From the NCBI RefSeq assembly GCF_013836145.1, contig NZ_CP057483.1, positions 2,542,001 through 2,606,000 of the forward strand: a stretch of 64,000 nucleotides of DNA, in the 5' to 3' direction. Under the pieces are notes generated by a model. The model made no database searches and was not told where the DNA came from. It was given only the letters and a program-made list of their open reading frames with translations. This document shows positions 35,007-43,815 of the stretch, piece by piece. The translations under genes and the position numbers were made by a program. The first letter of the stretch is position 1. Every line of letters starts with the position of its first letter. Source of the DNA: Citrobacter sp. RHB25-C09 (lineage in GTDB: Bacteria; Pseudomonadota; Gammaproteobacteria; Enterobacterales; Enterobacteriaceae).

Positions 35007-36200
35007 TTAACGCAGCAGAGACAGAACGCCCTGCGGAACCTGGTTAGCCTGAGCCAGTACAGAAGTACCAGCCTGCTGCAGGATCTGCGCACGAGACATG
35101 TTAGAAACTTCTGTCGCGTAATCAGCGTCTTCGATACGGCTACGTGCAGAAGACAGGTTGTTTACGGTGTTGCCCAGGTTAGTGATGGCAGATTCGAAAC
35201 GGTTCTGAATCGCACCCAGGGAGCTACGGAATTCGTCAACTTTAGCCAGAGCCTTGTCAATTTTGTCCAGCGCGCCAGAGGTCGCACCGGTAGTCATGCT
35301 CTTGAAGCTCAGGTTGTCGGTATCGATAGTGAAAGCGGCTTTCGTTGCGGTAGTGGTATCCGCAGCCTGCGGATCCAGGGCAACGTAGAAGCTGGCGCTA
35401 GAACCACTAGCGATTTCAAAACCGTTCGCTTTCAGGTTGTTAGACTCAGCCGCGTTGCTAGCAGTCACGCTAACTTTCGCGAACAGGTTGCCTTTTTCAT
35501 CGGTGTATACGCTTGCAGAATCGAATGCAACGTTTGCGGTACCAACGCCCAGACGGGTAGCCAGAGCATCAGTTTTTGCTTCAGATACGCTTGCGCTAGA
35601 TACCTGGGTAGTAGAACCGTAGAACTTCTCGAAGTCAGCGGTGGTAGCAGTAGTAACTTCGCCTTTCGGACCGTTAACGTTGAAGCTATCCAGACCCAGA
35701 GTTTTAGAGGTGATTTCCTGCAGGTTGATATCGATGGTTTCGCCATCGTTAGCGCCAACCTGGATGGTCAGAGTCTGATCTTTGCTCAGGATTTTGGTGC
35801 CGTTAAACTGAGTCTGACCAGAAACACGGTCAATTTCGCTCAGGCGCTGTTTAATTTCGTCCTGGATAGAAGACAGGTCAGAATCAGAGTTAGAACCGTT
35901 AGCTGCCTGAACAGACAGTTCACGGATACGCTGCAGGTTGTTGTTGATTTCGTTCAGAGAACCTTCAGTTGTCTGAGCAACAGAGATACCGTCGTTGGCG
36001 TTACGAGAAGCCTGAGTCAAACCTTTGATGTTTGAAGTGAAACGGTTCGCAATCGCCTGACCAGCAGCGTCATCTTTCGCGCTGTTGATACGCAGACCAG
36101 AGGACAGACGCTCGATAGCAGAGCTCAGGGTACCCTGGGATTTGTTCAGGTTGTTTTGGGTCAACAGCGACAGGCTGTTAGTATTGATGACTTGTGCCAT
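35007..36200 (-). CDS. fliC: Flagellin FliC
   Basis: FliC is the flagellar filament subunit, exported by the flagellar type III system. The conserved D0/D1 N-terminus (MAQVINTNSLSLLTQNNLNK) carries the TLR5-recognised segment LQRIRELSVQ at about 88-97, and the C-terminal D1/D0 helices end NQVPQGVLSLLR. The central variable domain (about 175-310) is short, so the protein has only 397 residues (E. coli K-12 498). It is rich in Ser, Thr and Ala and lacks cysteine. It has its own sigma-28 promoter and terminator. A GT41-type glycosyltransferase gene lies just downstream, so Ser/Thr O-modification is possible. Confidence 0.97.
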   Translation of the reverse strand: MAQVINTNSLSLLTQNNLNKSQGTLSSAIERLSSGLRINSAKDDAAGQAIANRFTSNIKGLTQASRNANDGISVAQTTEGSLNEINNNLQRIRELSVQAANGSNSDSDLSSIQDEIKQRLSEIDRVSGQTQFNGTKILSKDQTLTIQVGANDGETIDINLQEITSKTLGLDSFNVNGPKGEVTTATTADFEKFYGSTTQVSSASVSEAKTDALATRLGVGTANVAFDSASVYTDEKGNLFAKVSVTASNAAESNNLKANGFEIASGSSASFYVALDPQAADTTTATKAAFTIDTDNLSFKSMTTGATSGALDKIDKALAKVDEFRSSLGAIQNRFESAITNLGNTVNNLSSARSRIEDADYATEVSNMSRAQILQQAGTSVLAQANQVPQGVLSLLR

Positions 36201-36269
36201 AATCTTTTCCTTATCAATTATATCTTGATGTTATTGGGCCGTTGCCCACGGTTTCTCACCGTAACCCAT

Positions 36270-36296
36270 GTATCGGCACCTTAAATTCGATCTTTA
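36270..36296 (-). promoter_or_regulatory. Sigma-28 promoter of fliC
   Basis: On the minus strand TAAA is followed by a 15-base spacer and GCCGATAC, a one-base deviation from the FliA consensus TAAA-N15-GCCGATAA and the same -10 as E. coli fliC. It lies about 70 bases before the fliC ATG. Confidence 0.93.
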
Positions 36297-36389
36297 GAGA
36301 ATTTTTAGTTTTCGCGATCTTTTTTTTAGTCCGCGAAATACCCTCTTTATATGGCATTATTCCCCTTATTATTTTCATATAAATTTTAT

Positions 36390-36416
36390 TAAACTTTGCC
36401 CTCAGATTGCCGATAA
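36390..36416 (+). promoter_or_regulatory. Sigma-28 promoter of fliDST
   Basis: TAAA, a 15-base spacer and GCCGATAA form an exact match to the FliA consensus, about 40 bases before the fliD ATG. It diverges from the fliC promoter. Confidence 0.95.
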
Positions 36417-36454
36417 CGCCGTTAACTACTGTTTGCAATCACAAGGAATTTGGT

Positions 36455-37861
36455 ATGGCTTCATTTACATCATTAGGTGTCGGCTCAAACTTACCGCTGG
36501 ATACATTGCTAACGAACCTGACCACTGCTGAGAAAAGACGTTTAACGCCAATTACCCAGCAGCAAAGTGCTAATACCGCGCGCCTGACGGCATATGGAAC
36601 CTTAAAAAGCGCGTTAGAAAAATTCCAGACAGCGAATACCGCGCTGAATAATGCAGACCTGTTTAAAAGCACCAAAATTACCAGTAGCACCACCGATTTA
36701 GGCGTTGCCACCACCGCAGGGGCATCCCCTGGGATATATACCGTGAGCGTCACTAAACTGGCGCAGGCGCAGTCTCTGACAACTGATGTACAGGTCAGCT
36801 CCGAGAAAGATAAATTAGGCGATCTAACGGCCACAACCCGCACACTGAAAATTGAACAAAAGGGTCGTGAGGAACCATTAGAAATCAAGCTGACCAACGA
36901 TCAGACCTCCCTGGAAGGTATTCGCGACGCGATTAACGACACGGACAGCGGTATTTCCGCCAGCATCGTTAAGGTAAAAGAAGGCGATTATCAGTTGGTG
37001 CTGACCGCGGAAACCGGCACTGACAGTCAAATGACGATTTCAGTGGATGGCGACACTAAGCTTAGCGATTTGCTGGCCTATGACAGCACCAGTGGCACTG
37101 GAAATATGAAACAGTTAGTGCCCGCGCAGGATGCTAATTTGACGGTGAACGGCATTAATATTGTGCGTCAGAGCAACACCATTACTGATGCGCCACAAGG
37201 CGTAACGCTCACGCTGACGAAAGAAGTCACTGACGCAAAAGTAACGGTCACCAAATCGAACGATAAATCAACCGAGGCCATCAAAGGCTGGGTTGATGCC
37301 TATAACGCGCTGATTGATACCTTCGGAACGCTGACCAAATATACCGAAGTCGATCAGGGTGCCGAGGCTCAGGATGAGTCAAACGGCGCGCTGTTAGGTG
37401 ATAGCGTGGTACGTACCATTCAGACCGGGATCCGCGCGCAGTTTGCGAACAGCGAAAGTACTTCGGTATTCAAAACGCTGAACGAAATTGGCATTGCCCA
37501 GGACGGCGCGACCGGGAAATTAAAAATTGATGATGCCAAACTGAAAAAAGCGCTGGATGAGAATACGGCCGGTACGCGTGAACTGTTGGTAGGTGATGGT
37601 AAAGAGACCGGTATTACGACCAAAATCTCTTCTCTGGTGAAAGATTATCTGGCCGATGACGGAATTATCGACAGCGCCCAGGACAATGTGAACGCGACGC
37701 TGAAAAAACTGACCAAGCAATATTTAGCCGTCAGCTCCAGCATCGACGATACCATAGCTCGTTATAAGGCCCAGTTTACCCAACTGGATACCATGATGAG
37801 CAAACTGAATAACACCAGTAACTATCTGAGCCAGCAATTTACTGCGATGAGTAATTCCTGA
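36455..37861 (+). CDS. fliD: Flagellar cap protein FliD (HAP2)
   Basis: FliD caps the growing filament and folds flagellin at the tip. The N-terminal FliD_N domain (SLGVGSNLPLDTLLTNLT), a variable middle and the FliD_C domain (IKGWVDAYNALIDTF, GALLGDS) are all recognisable, ending in a heptad-rich coiled coil. I start at MASFTSLGVGS, preceded by CACAAGGAATTTGGT, giving 468 residues. It heads fliDST, with fliS starting 16 bases after its stop. Confidence 0.96.
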   Translation: MASFTSLGVGSNLPLDTLLTNLTTAEKRRLTPITQQQSANTARLTAYGTLKSALEKFQTANTALNNADLFKSTKITSSTTDLGVATTAGASPGIYTVSVTKLAQAQSLTTDVQVSSEKDKLGDLTATTRTLKIEQKGREEPLEIKLTNDQTSLEGIRDAINDTDSGISASIVKVKEGDYQLVLTAETGTDSQMTISVDGDTKLSDLLAYDSTSGTGNMKQLVPAQDANLTVNGINIVRQSNTITDAPQGVTLTLTKEVTDAKVTVTKSNDKSTEAIKGWVDAYNALIDTFGTLTKYTEVDQGAEAQDESNGALLGDSVVRTIQTGIRAQFANSESTSVFKTLNEIGIAQDGATGKLKIDDAKLKKALDENTAGTRELLVGDGKETGITTKISSLVKDYLADDGIIDSAQDNVNATLKKLTKQYLAVSSSIDDTIARYKAQFTQLDTMMSKLNNTSNYLSQQFTAMSNS

Positions 37862-37876
37862 TAACACGAGGTAAAT

Positions 37877-38284
37877 ATGTATACCGCGAGCGGTACTAAG
37901 GCCTATGCGCAAGTCAGCGTAGAAAGCGCCGTAATGAGTGCGAGTCCGCACCAGTTGATCGAAATGCTGTTCGACGGTGCGAACAGTGCCCTGGTACGCG
38001 CTCGCCTGTTCCTCGAACAAGGCGATATTGTGGCGAAAGGTGAAGCGCTCAGTAAAGCGATCAATATTATTGATAACGGGCTCAAGGCCGGACTGGATCA
38101 TGAGCAAGGTGGCGAGTTAGCAACTAACCTCTCCGCGCTGTATGACTATATGATTCGCCGTTTATTACAGGCCAATCTGCGTAATGATGGCCAGGCTATC
38201 GAAGAAGTGGAAGGGTTGCTCAGCAATATTGCGGATGCCTGGAAGCAGATCTCACCGAAAGCATCATCCCAGGAGTCTCGTTAA
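37877..38284 (+). CDS. fliS: Flagellin export chaperone FliS
   Basis: FliS binds the disordered C-terminus of flagellin and prevents early polymerisation in the cytoplasm. The 135-residue four-helix protein begins MYTASGTKAYAQVSVESAV and has PHQLIEMLFDGA. Its stop shares one base with the fliT start (TAATG), so they are coupled. Confidence 0.96.
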   Translation: MYTASGTKAYAQVSVESAVMSASPHQLIEMLFDGANSALVRARLFLEQGDIVAKGEALSKAINIIDNGLKAGLDHEQGGELATNLSALYDYMIRRLLQANLRNDGQAIEEVEGLLSNIADAWKQISPKASSQESR

Positions 38285-38655
38285 TGACAACGACCGTGGA
38301 GTTTATCAACCGTTGGCAACACATCGCACGTCTCAGTCAGTCGCTGCTTGAATTAGCACAGCGAGGTGAATGGGACCACTTACTGGAGCAGGAAGTCACC
38401 TACCTGCAAAGTATTGAAGCGGTCGTTGAAACTCAAACTCCACCGGGCATTACGCGAAGTATTCAGGATATCGTGGCGGGCTACATCAAAGAGACGCTCG
38501 ATAATGAAGTTCTCCTGAAAGTTCTGTTGCAACAACGACTGGATGAGTTAAGTAGCCTGATTGGCCAGTCAAGCCGTCAACAGACAATTAATAATACCTA
38601 TGGACGCCTTTCCGGCATGCTATTGGTCCCTAATGCCCCCGTTGCCGGTCAATAA
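38284..38655 (+). CDS. fliT: Flagellar chaperone and FlhDC antagonist FliT
   Basis: FliT is the export chaperone for FliD and, when free, binds FlhC and dampens class 2 transcription. The 123-residue helical protein is diverged but recognisable (INRWQHIARLSQSLLELA, WDHLLEQEVTYLQ). It is the last gene of fliDST. Confidence 0.93.
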   Translation: MTTTVEFINRWQHIARLSQSLLELAQRGEWDHLLEQEVTYLQSIEAVVETQTPPGITRSIQDIVAGYIKETLDNEVLLKVLLQQRLDELSSLIGQSSRQQTINNTYGRLSGMLLVPNAPVAGQ

Positions 38656-38723
38656 TTCCCGCGATAAGAGAAATTATCTTCCATACTCCAGAGGTTGTCT
38701 CAATGACCTTTGGAGCACGGAAG

Positions 38724-40211
38724 ATGAAAAATCCCACCTTATTACAGTACTTCCACTGGTATTACCCTGAGGGCGGAAAGCTCTGGTCGGAACTGGCTGA
38801 GCGGGCAGATGGCCTCAACGATATTGGCATCAACATGGTCTGGCTTCCTCCGGCGTACAAAGGCGCATCGGGGGGGTATTCCGTTGGCTACGACTCTTAC
38901 GATCTGTTCGATCTGGGTGAGTTTGATCAAAAAGGCTCTGTTGCCACCAAATATGGTGATAAGGCACAACTGTTAGCGGCGATCGATGCACTGAAGAAAA
39001 ACGAGATAGCGGTGCTTCTCGATGTCGTGGTCAACCACAAAATGGGCGCAGATGAGAAAGAGGCCATTCGTGTTCAGCGGGTGAATGAAGACGATCGCAC
39101 CCAAATCGATGATGAAATTATCGAATGCGAAGGCTGGACGCGCTACACCTTCCCTGCCCGTGCGGGTCAATATTCCCAGTTTATCTGGGACTTCAAATGC
39201 TTTAGCGGCATCGACCATATTGAAAACCCGGACGAAGACGGGATTTTTAAAATCGTTAATGACTATACCGGCGAGGGCTGGAACGAGCAGGTCGATGACG
39301 AAATGGGTAATTTTGATTATCTGATGGGCGAAAATATCGACTTTCGCAACCATGCCGTCACCGAAGAGATCAAGTACTGGGCGCGCTGGGTCATGGACCA
39401 GACGCAGTGTGACGGGTTTCGCCTGGATGCCGTGAAGCATATCCCGGCCTGGTTTTATAAAGAGTGGATTGAACACGTTCAGGAAGTCGCGCCGAAACCG
39501 CTGTTTATTGTCGCCGAATACTGGTCGCATGAAGTGGACAAGCTGCAAGCCTATATCGATCAGGTCGAGGGGAAAACGATGCTCTTCGACGCCCCGCTGC
39601 AAATGAAATTTCACGAGGCTTCCCGTCAGGGGCGTGACTATGACATGAGCCAGATTTTCACCGGTACGCTGGTTGAAGCCGATCCTTTTCACGCGGTCAC
39701 TCTGGTGGCTAACCATGACACTCAGCCATTGCAGGCACTGGAGGCGCCGGTCGAGGCCTGGTTTAAACCTCTCGCCTACGCGTTGATCCTGCTGCGGGAA
39801 AATGGCGTACCGTCTGTGTTTTATCCCGATCTCTACGGTGCGCACTACGAAGATACCGGCGGCGATGGCGAAACCTACGCGATTGATATGCCCGTCATTG
39901 AACAGCTTGATGCGCTCATTCTCGCACGTCAGCGTTTTGCTCACGGTATTCAGACGCTATGGTTTGATCACCCCAACTGCATTGCTTTTAGCCGCAGCGG
40001 TACGGATGAAGATCCTGGCTGCGTGGTCGTGCTGTCCAACGGGGACGACGGAGAAAAAACCCTAACGCTGGGCGAAAACTACGGCAATAAAACGTGGTGT
40101 GATTATCTGGGTAATCGTGAAGAGCGTGTGGTTACGGATGAAAATGGGGAAGCGACGTTCTTTTGCAACGGCGGCAGCGTAAGCGTGTGGGTGATTGAAG
40201 AGATCATTTAA
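38724..40211 (+). CDS. amyA: Cytoplasmic alpha-amylase AmyA
   Basis: AmyA is a cytoplasmic GH13 alpha-amylase without signal peptide (495 residues, as in E. coli) that hydrolyses maltodextrins. The four GH13 regions are intact: LLDVVVNH (I), DGFRLDAVKH with nucleophile Asp235 (II), FIVAEYW with acid/base Glu265 (III) and LVANHDTQ with Asp332 (IV). I start at MKNPTLLQYFHWYYPEGG rather than seven codons earlier. It follows fliT on the same strand after about 70 bases. Confidence 0.97.
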   Translation: MKNPTLLQYFHWYYPEGGKLWSELAERADGLNDIGINMVWLPPAYKGASGGYSVGYDSYDLFDLGEFDQKGSVATKYGDKAQLLAAIDALKKNEIAVLLDVVVNHKMGADEKEAIRVQRVNEDDRTQIDDEIIECEGWTRYTFPARAGQYSQFIWDFKCFSGIDHIENPDEDGIFKIVNDYTGEGWNEQVDDEMGNFDYLMGENIDFRNHAVTEEIKYWARWVMDQTQCDGFRLDAVKHIPAWFYKEWIEHVQEVAPKPLFIVAEYWSHEVDKLQAYIDQVEGKTMLFDAPLQMKFHEASRQGRDYDMSQIFTGTLVEADPFHAVTLVANHDTQPLQALEAPVEAWFKPLAYALILLRENGVPSVFYPDLYGAHYEDTGGDGETYAIDMPVIEQLDALILARQRFAHGIQTLWFDHPNCIAFSRSGTDEDPGCVVVLSNGDDGEKTLTLGENYGNKTWCDYLGNREERVVTDENGEATFFCNGGSVSVWVIEEII

Positions 40212-40217
40212 CCGCAC

Positions 40218-40245
40218 ACCCCGACAGTAAACCTGCCGGGGTACT
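40218..40245. terminator. Terminator-like hairpin between amyA and yedD
   Basis: ACCCCGACAG and CTGCCGGGGT pair with small mismatch around TAAAC, followed by ACTTTACG. It lies between the convergent stops of amyA and yedD. Confidence 0.65.
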
Positions 40246-40250
40246 TTACG

Positions 40251-40664
40251 TTACGGTAATGCTGAAGGGAGTGGCGCTTTTTCCAGCGCGGCAGCACACT
40301 CTACCGTCGGGCGATCGACGCGTTGCAGGGTCATGCCATCATATTCCAGGCTATTTCCTTCGCGTTCAATTTCATAAAGCTCGCGTTTCACCGTCACGTT
40401 GGTCAACTCGCCAGAGAGCATGGTCAGTTTACCCGGCAGGGCGATAACCCGTTGCCACTGCCGACAGTCCAGCGTATCCCCTTCTTTGGTCACCACCAGA
40501 CTGGCAATCGCTTCCGGACTCACCAGTTTGCGCTGAGGACCGTTGGTCTGCCAGTACCCTTCCAGCCCTGCGGGGGCGGGCGTTTTAACCACATTGTTGT
40601 AATTTTCCACCTCGGCGCACCCTGCCAACATCAGTAATGCCCCAACGATTGCTAATTTTTTCAT
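40251..40664 (-). CDS. yedD: Lipoprotein YedD
   Basis: This is a 137-residue outer-membrane-type lipoprotein of unknown function with the lipobox LAGC in MKKLAIVGALLMLAGCAE. Residue +2 after the cysteine is alanine, not aspartate, so outer-membrane sorting is expected. Two ATG codons stand in tandem; the second fits E. coli. Sequence runs closely with E. coli YedD (YWQTNGPQRKLVSPEAI). It is linked to the Rcs response in E. coli. Confidence 0.92.
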   Translation of the reverse strand: MKKLAIVGALLMLAGCAEVENYNNVVKTPAPAGLEGYWQTNGPQRKLVSPEAIASLVVTKEGDTLDCRQWQRVIALPGKLTMLSGELTNVTVKRELYEIEREGNSLEYDGMTLQRVDRPTVECAAALEKAPLPSALP

Positions 40665-40849
40665 CATTCATCCTGCATGCGAAGAAAAGTGGATTGTGGC
40701 ATTAATGCCTTGATGTCGCCAGCCTTTCACCGTGGCAATAGAAGTTTGATCTATTCGGTATTACCGCTTAATAGTACCAGGCATCTTAAGCGGAGTGGTG
40801 TACTATCCGCATTCTTGTTTCAAACCTTCTGAGTTCAGAGGCTAAACAC

Positions 40850-42055
40850 ATGTCATGGCAACAATTCAAACAAGCCTGGTTAATTAAATTCTGGGCACCC
40901 ATCCCTGCGGTCATCGCGGCGGGTATTCTCTCCACTTACTATTTTGGCATAACCGGTACCTTCTGGGCCGTTACGGGTGAATTTACCCGCTGGGGCGGTC
41001 AGATCCTGCAACTGTTTGGCGTTCACGCCGAAGAATGGGGTTATTACAAACTGATTCATCTGGAAGGCTCTCCATTAACCCGGATCGATGGGATGATGAT
41101 CCTCGGAATGTTCGGCGGCTGTTTCGCTGCCGCACTGTGGGCCAACAACGTTAAACTGCGCATGCCACGCAGCCGTATTCGCATTATGCAGGCGATTATC
41201 GGCGGGATGATTGCCGGTTTTGGCGCACGGATGGCGATGGGTTGTAACCTTGCCGCCTTCTTCACCGGCATTCCGCAATTCTCACTCCACGCCTGGTTCT
41301 TTGCACTGGCCACCGCCATCGGCTCCTGGTTCGGCGCCCGCTTTACGCTGCTGCCGATATTTCGGATACCGGTTAAAATGCAGAAAGTGTCTGCGGCCTC
41401 ACTGCTAACGCAAAAACCAGAGCAGGCGCGTCGCCGGTTCCGGATGGGAATGTTGGTGTTCATCGGCATGATCGGTTGGGCGCTGCTGACCGCGATGAAC
41501 CAGCCAAAGCTGGGGCTGGCCATGCTGTTCGGTGTGGGATTTGGCCTGCTGATTGAGCGAGCGCAAATCTGCTTTACTTCCGCCTTTCGCGACCTGTGGA
41601 TCACCGGACGTACGCATATGGCGAAAGCGATCATCTTCGGGATGGCGGTGAGTGCTATCGGGATATTCAGCTACGTGCAGCTTGGCGTGGAAGCGAAAAT
41701 CATGTGGGCCGGACCAAACGCGGTGATCGGCGGGCTGCTGTTCGGTTTTGGCATTGTGCTGGCAGGCGGCTGCGAAACAGGCTGGATGTATCGTGCGGTG
41801 GAAGGTCAGGTTCACTACTGGTGGGTAGGTCTTGGCAACGTGCTAGGTTCCACGATCCTTGCCTATTACTGGGACGATCTCGCCCCAACGCTGGCCACAA
41901 GCTGGGATAAAGTCAACCTGCTCAATACCTTTGGCCCGCTGGGTGGTCTGCTGGTGACCTATCTGCTGCTGTTTGCCGCGCTGATGCTGATCGTCGGCTG
42001 GGAAAAACATTTCTTCCGTCGCGCGGGGCTGACCCCTGCTAAGGAAATTGCATGA
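40850..42055 (+). CDS. yedE: YeeE/YedE family selenium/sulfur-compound transporter YedE
   Basis: A polytopic inner-membrane protein (401 residues, about ten helices) of the YeeE/YedE family, which imports thiosulfate or related sulfur and selenium compounds. Paired cysteine motifs are seen in MAMGCNLAAFFTGI and LAGGCETGWMYRAVEG, the family's conserved half-channel repeats, plus RAQICFTSAFRDL. It overlaps yedF by four bases, a conserved TusA-like partner. Confidence 0.94.
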   Translation: MSWQQFKQAWLIKFWAPIPAVIAAGILSTYYFGITGTFWAVTGEFTRWGGQILQLFGVHAEEWGYYKLIHLEGSPLTRIDGMMILGMFGGCFAAALWANNVKLRMPRSRIRIMQAIIGGMIAGFGARMAMGCNLAAFFTGIPQFSLHAWFFALATAIGSWFGARFTLLPIFRIPVKMQKVSAASLLTQKPEQARRRFRMGMLVFIGMIGWALLTAMNQPKLGLAMLFGVGFGLLIERAQICFTSAFRDLWITGRTHMAKAIIFGMAVSAIGIFSYVQLGVEAKIMWAGPNAVIGGLLFGFGIVLAGGCETGWMYRAVEGQVHYWWVGLGNVLGSTILAYYWDDLAPTLATSWDKVNLLNTFGPLGGLLVTYLLLFAALMLIVGWEKHFFRRAGLTPAKEIA

Positions 42056-42285
42056 AAACAATGGTTCCGGATTACCGTCTTGATATGGTCGGCGAACCCT
42101 GCCCCTACCCTGCCGTCGCCACGCTCGAAGCGATGCCGCAGTTGAAAAAAGGGGAAATTCTGGAAGTGGTCAGCGACTGTCCGCAGTCCATCAATAATAT
42201 CCCGCTGGATGCCCGCAACCACGGCTACACGGTGCTGGATATTCAGCAGGATGGCCCAACGATTCGTTACCTCATTCAGAAATAG
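42052..42285 (+). CDS. yedF: TusA-family sulfurtransferase YedF
   Basis: A 77-residue TusA-like (SirA-like) protein with the CPYP motif (LDMVGEPCPYPAVATLEAM), whose cysteine carries persulfide sulfur or selenium in the family. Its start overlaps the yedE stop (ATGA), implying coupled expression with the transporter. It probably accepts the sulfur or selenium atom that YedE imports. A terminator follows directly. Confidence 0.94.
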   Translation: MKTMVPDYRLDMVGEPCPYPAVATLEAMPQLKKGEILEVVSDCPQSINNIPLDARNHGYTVLDIQQDGPTIRYLIQK

Positions 42286-42289
42286 TGAC

Positions 42290-42320
42290 TCGGGGAACAG
42301 CGATGTTCCCCTTCTTTTAT
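42290..42320 (+). terminator. Rho-independent terminator after yedF
   Basis: GGGGAACA and TGTTCCCC pair around GCGA and are followed by TTCTTTTATT. Confidence 0.88.
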
Positions 42321-42412
42321 TCCCTCGTTTGCCAACCCTCACTTCTCGTTATTCTATTAACCTCGGCTACCTGCGCCATTTTCAGCGGCGAACACCACTT
42401 TCAGGTGAATCA

Positions 42413-43129
42413 GTGAACATAGAAACGGAAAAAGATTGTTTAGGGGTCGATCCCAATCACCCGATGGCCCCCTATTTTGATGTCCTGACCTACAGCGACG
42501 GTTTATTTAGCACATTGCCGAAAGGTTTCTTTCAGAACTGGCTTGGTGTGCCATCCAGTACCGGAACCATGTATATCGGCAAAGGTTCCGCATTGGGCGT
42601 CGGCTCAATCGTGAAATATGACGCGGGGATACAAAGTCTGCGCGTGGGTCGTTTTGTCGCTGGCGGGATGCGCTTAAAATTCATTCTCAACGGTCAGCAT
42701 GAAATGAAAACCATGTCGACCTCCATGTTTTCTTATTTTCATCATGAATTACGTAATCCACCGCCGCCGCAATACGGTGATACCGTCATCAAAAACGACG
42801 TCTGGATGGGTGATGAAATGATGATGCTGGGCGGCGGTGAAATTAATAACGGCTGCATTATTGGCGCGCGCTCAGTCCTTCCGCCAAATTTCAAATCTGA
42901 ACCGTATGGAATTTACGCCGGCAACCCCGCACGCTTAATCCGTTTTCGTTTTTCGGACAACATCATTGAATCGCTGCTGGATATTGCATGGTGGGATCAA
43001 CCGGATCTTGTGAACTGGCTAAAACTGATTAACGGCTATTTCATGCAAGATTTTACCGAGGATGAAGCAAAGACGCTTGCGCTACTGGAAGAAGTCAAAG
43101 CCCATAAGGCGAAGTGGCTGGCGAACTGA
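42413..43129 (+). CDS. CatB/Vat-type xenobiotic O-acetyltransferase family protein
   Basis: A hexapeptide-repeat acetyltransferase of the XAT class (left-handed beta-helix trimer; relatives are CatB and streptogramin acetyltransferases). Seen: MYIGKGSALGVGSIVKYD, IKNDVWMGDEMMMLGGGEI, CIIGARSVLPPNF and YAGNPARLIRFRF, the typical closing motif. The expected catalytic histidine shortly after the first repeat fits NGQHEMKTMSTSMF. The ORF runs back into yedF, but the start is probably the GTG giving VNIETEKDCLG (238 residues), after CAGGTGAATCA. Whether it acts on a drug or on a sugar is not clear. E. coli K-12 lacks it here. Confidence 0.8.
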   Translation: MNIETEKDCLGVDPNHPMAPYFDVLTYSDGLFSTLPKGFFQNWLGVPSSTGTMYIGKGSALGVGSIVKYDAGIQSLRVGRFVAGGMRLKFILNGQHEMKTMSTSMFSYFHHELRNPPPPQYGDTVIKNDVWMGDEMMMLGGGEINNGCIIGARSVLPPNFKSEPYGIYAGNPARLIRFRFSDNIIESLLDIAWWDQPDLVNWLKLINGYFMQDFTEDEAKTLALLEEVKAHKAKWLAN

Positions 43130-43158
43130 ATCAAGGCAGCCCGGCGAACAGGTGAAAC

Positions 43159-43815
43159 TTAGTGTTTATTCAGCGGCCGGGCTGGGTTACCCACTACCGT
43201 CATTCCCGCAGGCACGCTTTTGGTCACAATCGCGCCCATCCCAATGACCGCACCAGCACCAATAACGATCGGTTTTTCTGCCGTATTTTGCTTGATGACC
43301 GCCCCGGCCCCCACGTAGGCATGATCGTCAATCACCACATTCCCACAGCATTTCACCCCCGGCGCAAACGTGACGTAATGACCGATCACACAGTCATGAG
43401 CCACATAGGAATAAAAATTGGCATGGAAAAATTTGCCTATTTTGCTGTTTGCAGAAATGGTGGCAAACGGATTGATAATTGCCCCTTCGCCAATGTCTGC
43501 CGTGCGATATACCACTGATTGGCTGCTGGTGACAGTAAAAGGCACAATACCTTGCGCGATAAACGCTGAGGCGATTCTTTCCCTGACGTGGCTGGCCGCA
43601 ATGGCCACGTTAAAAAACTTTTCCTGAGCTGGATGCGAGAAAAATTCCTCCGGGGAGAGGACCGGCAGTCCGTTCACAATTTTTTCTTTCGCATTCTCAA
43701 CGACAAAAACGCAGTGTGCAGCCGTTGAAAAAGAAGACACGAGGATCATTTCCTGGACGAGGGGCATGACCTCTCTGCCATAGCCGCCCGCGCCCACAAT
43801 GCCATACAGTTTCAT
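43159..43815 (-). CDS. PglD/NeuD/VioB-type sugar O- or N-acyltransferase
   Basis: A 218-residue protein with an N-terminal Rossmann-like sugar-nucleotide domain (GIVGAGGYGREVMPLVQ) and a C-terminal left-handed beta-helix with hexapeptide repeats. VAHDCVIGHYVTFAPGVKC contains the catalytic histidine position of PglD (VNHDxxIG), and the end reads VVGNPARPL. The family acetylates amino-sugar nucleotides or sialic acid precursors. It sits 83 bases from fliE and is convergent with the XAT gene. E. coli K-12 lacks it at this position. A role in flagellin glycan or surface polysaccharide synthesis is inferred from family and position. Confidence 0.8.
   Translation of the reverse strand: MKLYGIVGAGGYGREVMPLVQEMILVSSFSTAAHCVFVVENAKEKIVNGLPVLSPEEFFSHPAQEKFFNVAIAASHVRERIASAFIAQGIVPFTVTSSQSVVYRTADIGEGAIINPFATISANSKIGKFFHANFYSYVAHDCVIGHYVTFAPGVKCCGNVVIDDHAYVGAGAVIKQNTAEKPIVIGAGAVIGMGAIVTKSVPAGMTVVGNPARPLNKH

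Noticed and set aside
38973..39944. 323-codon minus-strand open frame opposite amyA
   Set aside because: It is the mirror of amyA codon usage; the plus-strand protein has all GH13 catalytic motifs and no sequence homology is visible in the antisense frame.
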